Shown: in pieces, positions 55,801 to 64,000 of the stretch | How the letters are laid out: each line of letters opens with the position of its first letter | Position numbering within the stretch: the stretch's first letter is position 1 | Source of the DNA: Heterotrichella gracilis | Lineage: Eukaryota > Sar > Xanthophyceae > Tribonematales > Xanthonemataceae | DNA length: 64,000 bases | Direction of reading: 5' to 3' | Assembly: GCA_032358255.1 (NCBI GenBank) | Contig: JAULBX010014648.1 | Span: 1 to 64,000 of the forward strand | Translations under genes and position numbers: made by a program | The notes under the pieces: generated by a model | Database searches by the model: none | What the model was told of the DNA's origin: nothing | What the model saw: only the letters and a program-made list of their open reading frames with translations

Positions 55801-57578
55801 TTGAACATGAACATGCGTTGAGCGTCCGTGCTGCGTGTTAGTTGCAAAGTCGCTTTGCAAGCATGGTTGTGTTTGGCACCGGCTGGTGAAACGTGCCGCA
55901 TTTGCTTTTTATGGTCTGCTGCCACTGACTCAGTGTGTGTCGATGAACACACTGCTGATCACTGGCATGTATATTGGTACACCTCAATATCATACAATCT
56001 GTAGTATAATAGAATTGCCAGTCACAAACATAATTTAACAAATGTTTTGTTGCAGAATCCTCCATCTCCACCCAACCCAGCACTCCCCTGGACCCGCACC
56101 TGCACCTGTCAAACAGTTCAGAGAGCAGCGCACTAGACCTGGGCGAACACACAAGCATGCCCCCGGTGGCCCGCTCAAGCAGCTGGACCACCGCCACACA
56201 CCGCCTGGGGGCAATTAAGGCCGCCATCCGCCAAGCCCTGCTCAAGCCCTCCGCCTCCCCCTGCCCCCCTGATCCTGAGTCGCTCCCCTTGAGGTCAATG
56301 TCAACATTCTCCGACACCCTCCTTGGGGCCTGTGAGGTGGAACCTGCCCCTCGTGTGCGTGTGCTGGTGCCGGCAATGCTGAGGCGGTGTGTGAGCCTCC
56401 AAACAGACACTGCAGGGAGGACTACTTCAGCACAGACTGGCGCAGCCCCCAAGTCTGCGCCACCCCCCACCCATCCTGTGGACATCACCACCAGCCAGCG
56501 CCCTGACAACCCGGCTGGCAGCGGAGACGTTGACATGCTGATCTCCCCTTGCACGCCCCTCCGCCTCACCTCCCTGGTGCCACCCTCTCGTGTGGTTCAT
56601 TCGAGCACACACCTTGGTCAACCCAAGCGTGCACTCTACCAAGATGACACAGCTGAAGATGGCACGGTGGACACTGAGTGCAAGGAGAGACTGTCTCCAT
56701 CAGACAAATGGTGCCTTGCCAAGCAGCTATATTCGCCAAGACCGCCAAGTCAGCCAGCTGGGGGCAGCCAGGCGCTGCATAGGTACAGGGGCATACTCAT
56801 GATGGCAGCGCTAGCTATTACCCTTGTAGGGTATTGGTTGGTGTGGCGGGGAGGCTCGCTGCTGACGTGGCAGGTGCAGGCTGGCGCATCGCTGGCGCTG
56901 TCAGCATTCCCAGGGGAGGAAGAGGAGGGAACAACACCAGGGAGGGTGCTTTTTGTGGGCCAGAGTGGCTCGCTGGCATGGGACAGCGCAAGGCGCGCCT
57001 TTTCGGTTGCAATGCTTGGCATGGCCCTGTTACACGGCATGGTGATCCTGGGGGCTGGGGTTGCTGTGTGGTGCCAAGCGCTGCCAGCCACAGTGGCGCC
57101 TGGGGGCCGTGTGCGGCGCCAATCAGCGCAGCAGCATGCAGGAAAGACCTGTCATGTGGGTGGTGTGAAGGCGATGCTGTCAGCGGCGCTGCCACCCCTA
57201 GCAGCCTTGGTGATTGCACTCACTGGCATGCTGGCTGCGGTCCTCCTGGTGCTGGGTCTGGCTGTGGTGGTGGTGAGGCAGGCGGTGCTGGCGGGCTGTG
57301 GTGCGCTGTTCTCCACAAGCGTGGAAGCGCTGGCGCTGTCCAGCGTGTGTGTGGACATGCAGGGATGGGGCGGGAAAATGCACTGTGCTGCACACGCGCT
57401 GCCATTGTGCCAGGCATGGCAACGTGCTGCCGGGTGGTGGATAACGATAGGGGCGGCAGGGCTGGTGCTGGGGCATGTGCTGGTCATCCTTGCGTTTGCA
57501 ACACAGCGGCCTGCCAGGGGGCGTGCAGTGGGGGCTCAGAGCCCTGCCAAGGATCAAATCCATGGCGGTGGTTTCTGA
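52808..57578 (+). CDS. Secreted/membrane protein with a Vps62-like (DUF946-type) domain and five C-terminal membrane helices
   Basis: The protein starts with a clear signal peptide (MLTWWVVWLLATASRTEAQ). I prefer this ATG to one at 52706 for that reason. The lumenal part carries a Vps62-type domain: HYWYDGR (about 53310), YWVFDFHLFYPLNGCSQ (split by an intron near 53779), VDWERVSVMTC (54135-54167), SYAALESHAQYPH (54529-54567) and YNGYWGG (about 54759). Further exons include CPPDSTAYRLARLMHG and IRGPWMKKYAHSYPG. After that, five hydrophobic segments appear: HHLVLLMALVSATALAAALV (about 55613), ILMMAALAITLVGYWLVW, AMLGMALLHGMVILGAGVAV, LPPLAALVIALTGMLAAVLL and ITIGAAGLVLGHVLVILAF. A 230-residue Ser/Thr/Pro-rich region separates the first two. 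Yeast Vps62 has a vacuole sorting role, but no function is proven for the plant and algal proteins. The membrane half matches no family I know. Confidence 0.75.
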
Positions 57579-58994
57579 GTTGATGGTTGATGAGTCTCAG
57601 AGTCTGCAACGTATATGGACCAGTATACACTGTATTAAGTTGTACAGTAGGGCTCTGGGCTCCTGCATTTTCCTAATTTTGTGAGTTGTTATTTGCATTT
57701 AGTTTTAAGTACCCCTTAATTATTGACGGCAGTTCGTCACTGTGGCATGTGCACACTCCAAATCGCCAACCGATTTTTCTCAATTCAGACAAACCAACTT
57801 TTTGAATCGGTTGTGAAAACTGATTGAAATTTGGGCTGCACTGTGCAGCTTGCCACAAGGGTATACATCTTGGAAAGTTTATAAGTTGTTTGCCAACCCG
57901 CATGGGCCATCGTATTGCGGCATGACAATGTCACCAGTACTGTGACAATGTCATCCATTAAATGTCAAATTTTGACAAATATTTCCAAGTTACACCAGGT
58001 GAGTTGGCCAAGGTGAACTGGTCCAGTGTTCAAGAGACACCCGGGTAATTGGTGGCCGCCATCATGTCATGTCATTGATGATGCTGGCCAATTAGTGATC
58101 TGCCACCTTCGAAGTCAAACAAAGAAAAGAGCCAATAAGTTGCACATACCTATGCGTCGCAACCGTTACGGTACCCGCGGGTGTCACTTAATCCCAGGTA
58201 CTTTGGGTTCCCTCCCCCCCCCCCTGTTTCGCCGTAGATAACAAAGGTTTAACCCTTCCATCACAGATAATAACCAATGTTCACACAAAACGGCCACAGC
58301 CGGAATGCTTCCAATAATGCCCAAATTGAAACACCAACCGGCTGTCAGTCGAGTCACACTGCTGTGTCACACAGTGCGCAAAAAAACAATGTTAAGTATC
58401 TGCACACACCGCTAGGACTGCAAAGCTACTGCTCCCATACTTGCTCTTCTCAAAAGGTCCTTGACAAGATGCACAGCACAGCACCTGTGTGGCACCCCTG
58501 AAGGACACACATGGTGTGATGGAGCACAGCTGGCTGAATACATGTCCAATGTGAGTTGGTGGCGCAAAGTTAAAATCGAACATCAGGCATATCAACAGGT
58601 ATAAACTGCAACACGCCTGTACTTACTGATGCAATGAAGCCTAGGTAGCATGGCTCTCTATGCAGAGCTACACAAAAAATACAGTGGATAAGGACTACAT
58701 GTACACAATGTGGTGTCCGCCCTACTATCATACAGGGTACAACGTGCAATGCACTTCAGAATGCACCAGATGTCCCAAACCCATCCCAAAGCTGCACATG
58801 TCGAACAGGTGACTCATGCACACACCCACATAAGTATGAAAAAACAAGGAATTTATTCCCGTGACATGAGCAATTTCAGTCCCATTGTCAGAGATGCCCA
58901 CGATCTTGCCATCTCCCAACCTAGAAACCTCCAAAACTGTACAACATGCCTCCACGCATACATCCACATCCCAGAAGCCTTCCGCACTCCAAAT
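57579..58994. other. Convergent gap, Vps62-domain gene / Ycf45 gene
   Basis: About 1.4 kb between two stop codons, AT-rich, holding both 3' untranslated regions. A C-run lies near 58214. I recognise no gene, RNA or repeat. Confidence 0.45.
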
Positions 58995-61900
58995 TCAGTG
59001 GCCGCGGCGCGGGTTTATCGCTGGGCGGCGCTTTGACTTGCGCGTGCCGGTGCCGTTGACCAGGTTGAACGGCGAGCGGCGTCCAAGCATAAGCGGGTCC
59101 ACTGAGGTGTACCCATTCAGGGCAAGCTCAGCCAGGGCGTCCTGCGCAACCATGCTTCCCGTCAGAGCAATGGACAGTCATGCATCCCAGTCAGTAGTGG
59201 GGTGGCCATGTGACACAGGCAAGCTGCCACCGTGACCACTACATGGTGCAGATTTGGAGAGGAAACAACTTTTGTTTTCATCAACTGATCCTGGACATAA
59301 GATGATGCAATTGTGAATTATTGCGGCGGGCTTTGTACCATTAGTATGTAACTACTGTTTACTTCAGAACTATTTAGGGTACGCTCAGCCCAAGGGCCTG
59401 TGGGGCCAGGGCCAGTGCACCCACCTTGTCCGGCACGCCCCTCAGCTTTGCCGCCCATGCGTAGGTGTTGTTCTCCTCCATGTCATACCCCTGGAACCCC
59501 GACAGCGATGGCAGGCCCACGTCATCCAGGTTGTCTGCAGAGTCGGTGATGGGCGAGCTGGTCTCCTCCACGCGGTCGTACCTGCGCTGCTCAACCACAA
59601 CCTTCTTGGTGGGGGGGTCGCGGCGGCGCACCTGCAGGCAAGGGGAGGAGGCATGTGGAGGGACGGGGTTACATGGACAGGGGAGGTGGAAGGATTCAGG
59701 GGGTTTGTCATCAGTGGACATTTTTATCGTTTCCTCATGAGACAATTGACTTCCGTAAACTCTTCCAGTGTTGAGATAATGGGCATTTTTACAGGGGCCA
59801 ATGTGTATGTTGCAACATCTCCTCGTGATCCTGAGTAGGATTTAAATATTTATAAAATTCATTATTTAAAAATATTAACAATTTGAAAAATGAGTAAGGT
59901 ACAAAGGCGGTGTTCCACTTGCCCCCACCTGCACCATGGGCGTCTTCCCGTGCAGCAGGCAGTCCACGCTGTCCTCCACCCAGTGGGTCACCCAGAAGGC
60001 GCGCTCACGCATCTCAATGAGCAGCGGGAAGGTGGGGGGCGCCTTGCGCTCAAGCACACTCTTCTGCGTGCCGCGTATCCGTGCCTCCTCGTCACCTGGG
60101 GGGGGGGGAGGGGGGCAAATACCATTCACAATCCAAGCAGACTCTCTTCCTTATCAAAGAGCGCGCTTTCAGAGGTGGAGTACGAGCCGCAAGTGCCACT
60201 TCTGGCCAGATACATGCATGCTTTCCGAGGGGGTGGCATTGATTTGACAGCCATACCCAACAGCCTGGCACTGCCTGTAGTGCACGCATCAAGGCGCCGA
60301 TGCAACACCCCTCCCTTGACCACATGGCAGCGTACCGAGTGTGACTGATTGGATGCCCCCAACCAGGTCTGTGAGAGTGGGGTTCTTGATGAGGTTCTCC
60401 AGCAGCTGCCCGTGTGCAGTGCCAATGAGCTGCACGCCGCGCTCGGCAATGGTGCGGCAGGCAAGCGCCTCGGCCTCTGTGCCAATCTCATCCACAATCA
60501 CCACCTCGGGCATGTGGTTCTCAATAGCCTCAATCTGGGGTTGGGACGGATTGGGAACACTTCAATGCCTGGTTCTCAAATACAAGGCAATGAAAATTCC
60601 ATGATGATTCCCACCAGCACCAACTTACATAGCTGCTTGTATGTGCATGTCATTTGAGATGAGCTGCCCAGGTACTGCATGCACAGGAAACACTCTAGAT
60701 GGTGCTGCAATAGCAGTGTGCTCACCATGATGTGGTGCTGGGAGGAGGGGTTGGGCACTTGCATGCGCCGCGCCCCGCCTATTGCAGGGTGTGGCACATC
60801 GCCGTCGCCCCCAATTTCATTTGATGTGTCGATGATGACCACCCGCTTCTTGAGGTCATCCGCCAGCACACGCGCCATCTCGCGGATGACAGTGGTCTTG
60901 CCCACACCGGGGCGGCCAAGGAACAGGATAGAGTTGGGCACTGCACAGGCAACAAGGGTGAGCTGCAAGCCTATAGGTCCTAGCTCAACTGCCAACACAG
61001 CCCATGCTGTGGCGCGTGATGCGCTGCCGAGTGTGGCATGTGATGGATGCGCATGTGGGTGGCATGCATGTTTGACCTGGCAGCATGATCCAGCAGACCC
61101 AAAGCGCACAGTGCCATATTCCTCCATGTTCATGCCAAGGTGCATGAAGTGGCCAATTCAGCGTTCATTCACCAGCCAACACAGTGCGGCAGGGGCTACG
61201 CACCATCCAGTAAGTCGCGGATCATGTCGATGTGGCCAGTCACTGCGCGGCCCACGCGGCAGGTAAGGCCCACCACTGCGCCCTTGCGGTTGCGGATGGC
61301 GGAGATGCGGTGCAGGGTGCCGGGGATGCCCGCCCTGTTGTCACCACCAAACTCACCCACTGCCCGCTCGGCACCCATGAGGTCCTCTCGGGTCACCTGG
61401 ACACCACAAGCTCCATCAGGGCCTAGGCAGGCATGGACTTCTGCAAGCCACAGGGAAAATCGCAACAGGTAAGATCAAGGATTGGCTGCGGCTTGTGCGC
61501 AGGTGTGCCACATACCTCGCCCTCTCTCAGGTATTCCCCACCCCTGCCTCCAAGAAATCGAGCCTCCGGCCTCCTCCCCAGGTCAAGGACGACCTGCAAA
61601 GCATGGCGTTAAATATTAGGTAGATGGTATCTATGCATAATTGTGTGTGAAACCATCATCCCACTTGCTTAACCTGAAGCACAGTGTATTTGATGGTGAC
61701 AGCTGGCTAATACTGCCAGAAATTTAAAAAGCGCCTCCAACACCAGCAGCGGAGTTGGTTTACCTCCAGCAAGTTGGCTCTTTCGGAGTGGTGAGCCAGG
61801 GGCTGCTGGATGTCTTTGGGCAGCATCTGCGCACATAAACGTGATTCAACACAAGCGTGGGCGCCAGTGGCTCGAAGAGTTTCCCAGCTGGGCATTAGGG

Positions 61901-62668
61901 TTTTCATGACACCATGACCCTTGAGACTGGCAGGTGATGACCAGAGTGTATTGCAAAACAGCCCACCAGAACAGATATATTTGCAGAAAAACCCTAAGAT
62001 CCAGCACCTCGGCAATGAACCGGGGACTGAGTCGGTACACTATGCCATGCATGGCATACGAAGTGTGGTCAATCTTCGGTCAATCTTCCATTACCCGGGA
62101 CTGAGTCGGGGGATCACATGGTGCCAGGCCTCACCTGAAGCAGGGCGTCCAGGTCATCACGGACAAACACTGAACCATCCTCCTCGCTGAGCAGCCCGTC
62201 AGCTGCATTGGAGAGGCAAGGTGCGATAAGTATCTTTTCCACGCACATATCATCATCCGGACGATGGCATGTGGGCATATCATCAACATTGGTGACACTC
62301 TTGGCACATAGGAAGCCATCAGCCACAAGCACAAAGCAACTCACCAATGTCCGCTCCACTGGCTGGTTCCTCGCTGTCTTCAACTGCCTTAGCAAGGAGG
62401 CCCCTGCCCCTGCTGCCTGTCACTGACTTGCATGCAGATGATCCGACGAAGGGTATGGGATGATGGGTTGACAGCCTGACGCGACTTGTGACAGAGCTTG
62501 CAGAAGCACCACGCGTCGTCTGCGAGCTGCGATAACAGGGTTTGTTAACAGCGTGTATATGCCGGTCATACGTGCAGGGTATTTGAACTTGATACCCCAG
62601 GCATGGCACAAGACAACGCATGGAACTTACCCTGGCCGCCTGGTACAAGGCACAGTGAAGGAACCCAT
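58995..62668 (-). CDS. Ycf45/SPD1-type P-loop ATPase, plastid-targeted
   Basis: This family is plastid-encoded (ycf45) in red algae and nuclear in plants, where SEEDLING PLASTID DEVELOPMENT1 is needed for early chloroplast development. The exons give [53 protein letters not shown] and [21 protein letters not shown]. The Walker A follows ([10 protein letters not shown], about 60925-60896), then [25 protein letters not shown], the Walker B region [14 protein letters not shown] (about 60508-60467), IGTAHG and [16 protein letters not shown]. The C-terminus is basic ([15 protein letters not shown]). I place the start at 62668: its 38-nt exon joins in phase to the acceptor near 62527, giving a Ser/Thr/Arg-rich transit peptide. 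It is SpoIIIAA-like in the ATPase core. A role in plastid development is inferred from the plant homologue only. Confidence 0.92.
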
Positions 62669-63397
62669 CGTCAAGGCGAAGGAAAAAGAGTTTGCGTCAA
62701 GCTTTGTTCGTAGGATGACAACGTATATGTTGGCAGATGTTGGTACTGCAGTGACTTTCAAACTTCAAAAAAAAAGTCTCAACAACGTAGCAGTGAGAGT
62801 ATTGGCAGCGACATACCAACGAAAAGCTTCAACTTGAGGTTCAAGAGAGCGTTGTGACAGCCCTGGGCGAATCACCCACAAGTAACAGTGTTGCCTAAAG
62901 GCAACACAAGGTCGTTAGGACAGCCAGTCAGCAGGCAGCCAAGGCGTAGCAGGCAGCGTGTACAGGGCCCGATATTCTTGTGTGGCAAACCAATGTTCTA
63001 GGTGCAAGGACAGTTCTTATATACAAGCGCGTCTTAGGCAAGCGTTATTTTACCTTGCGACACACTTTGCAGCGCTACTCCACGAACATACTGTGTTGGG
63101 TCCATACCCAATGCATGCATGCATGTGGTCGCATGCATCTGTGGAAGGCTTACGTGATGGCCTCCACCTCACCTCCACCTCCACATGCACTTAATAGGTG
63201 GCTTATGAGCTGTGCAACAATTTAGCTGTCTTATCAGTCTACTGAAGTTGTTTAAACTGCAGTTTTTCAGGGTTCCAGCAGCAGCAGCAGGCTAGAGCTG
63301 GGAAGATAGCTAGTCAGTCTGGGCCAAATTTGAATGCTATTTTTCTTCTCAATTGCCCTGCTGGAGCGCTTGTAACCAGCTATTCAAACACAGCAAC
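62669..63397. promoter_or_regulatory. Divergent promoter region, Ycf45/SPD1 and SurE
   Basis: These 729 bp lie between the two start codons. They hold a perfect 8-bp hairpin at 62888-62907 and palindromic ATGCATGCATGC at 63111-63124 and GCATGCAT at 63131-63138. No coding exon was recognised. Confidence 0.45.
62888..62907. repeat. Perfect 8-bp hairpin
   Basis: GTGTTGCC and GGCAACAC flank the loop TAAA. No T-run follows, and this is nuclear DNA, so a bacterial-type terminator is unlikely. It lies 220 bp upstream of the Ycf45 start. Confidence 0.6.
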
Positions 63398-64000
63398 ATG
63401 AATAGTTTCCGGGTGCTGGTAAGCAACGACGATGGGGTTGGCGCGCCAGGGCTGTTAGCAATGGCAGCTGCGCTCCAACAATCTGGTGTTTGCTTCTTGG
63501 TGTGTGGCCCGGCTGGCGAGCGGTCTGCACAAAGCCACGCCATCACCATGGGCAAGCCCATGGTTGCTGTGCCTATCCTGGTTGATGGTGCTGAGGAGGC
63601 CTTCGCGGTGGAGGGCACCCCTGCGGACTCGGTGATGCTCGCACTCAACAGCAGCCTGCTACAGGTGTGGCTCAGCTGCAATGCAACCTGAACATTGCTG
63701 TAGGCTGTGGGCTGTGCAGCAGCAGTGGGGGAATACTGAACCTGGGGCCACTCCTGCATGCTCACACCCCAGGCAAGCTCCCAGGGTGCAGGGGGTGACA
63801 CTTGATGGTACTGTCAGCAATTTACTTACCCAGCCACGAGTTGTTGACGATGTCAAAAGTGGTTTGGTGCAGGACCCTCGCTGCGACCTCGTGCTTTCAG
63901 GGATCAACAGGGGTGACAACCTGGGCCTTCACGTCATCTACTCTGGAACTGTTGGAGCAGCAAGGGAGGCCGCGTGCAAGGTGACTGTGGATCAGGTTCA
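63398..64000 (+). CDS. SurE-like 5'/3'-nucleotidase (survival protein E), cut off by the window end
   Basis: SurE enzymes are metal-dependent phosphatases that act on nucleoside monophosphates. Exon 1 (63398-63664) starts [19 protein letters not shown], with the metal-binding NDDG motif, then [14 protein letters not shown] and [11 protein letters not shown]. Exon 2 (63873-63980) gives [18 protein letters not shown] followed by [16 protein letters not shown], with the SGIN-x-GDN motif. The donor after 63980 (GTGACT) starts the next intron, and the rest lies outside the window. No signal or transit peptide is seen at the N-terminus. Plants have nuclear SurE-like genes of the same kind. Confidence 0.92.

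Noticed and set aside
62888-62907. Hairpin as a Rho-independent terminator
   Set aside because: No T-run follows it and the surrounding DNA is nuclear; kept only as a hairpin.

Overview
The window is nuclear DNA from a eukaryotic alga, most likely a green alga (Chlorophyta, probably Trebouxiophyceae). The genes are GC-rich and split by many short GT-AG introns, very often ending in TGCAG. Several products are plant-like: a plastid-type anthranilate synthase beta subunit, a nuclear Ycf45/SPD1 plastid ATPase with a reconstructed transit peptide, and plant-like ATG5, CCZ1 and TIM17. A SepSecS gene shows that the organism makes selenocysteine. The lineage call is an inference from gene content and style, not from a marker gene.

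Sixteen protein genes are supported. All spans below include introns: anthranilate synthase beta (-, 1174-2496), NOC1/CEBPZ ribosome biogenesis factor (+, 2803-8198), ATG5 (-, 8411-10065), CCZ1 (+, 10737-13587), DHX29-like DExH helicase (+, 14637-23031), KRE6/SKN1-like GH16 protein (-, 23600-25977), SepSecS (+, 26796-30299), ER class I alpha-mannosidase GH47 (-, 30646-35057), ALG12 mannosyltransferase (+, 35852-39305), tandem ubiquitin-like protein (-, 40313-41249), CCCH zinc-finger protein (-, 42438-42998), TIM17 (-, 44292-45527), WDR26/GID7 (-, 46806-51404), Vps62-domain membrane protein (+, 52808-57578), Ycf45/SPD1 (-, 58995-62668) and SurE phosphatase (+, 63398 to the window end, cut off). 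No rRNA, tRNA, CRISPR array or autonomous transposon was recognised.

Most neighbours alternate in strand, giving head-to-head pairs with short shared promoter regions. Two pairs join genes of one pathway. ATG5 and CCZ1 act at successive steps of autophagy (phagophore conjugation, then Rab7 activation for vacuole fusion). The ER mannosidase and ALG12 trim and add mannose on the same N-glycan in the ER, which together form the ERAD glycan signal.

The left edge holds a 466-bp foldback structure: 91-nt imperfect inverted arms around a 23-nt poly(A) run and a duplicated 46-bp block. A palindromic word based on ATGCATGC recurs throughout the non-coding sequence. I found no clearly new multi-gene system. 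The best leads are the two divergent pathway pairs, the GPI-tail GH16 protein, the Vps62 protein with a five-helix membrane region, the tandem ubiquitin-like gene, and an in-frame duplicated exon start in WDR26.
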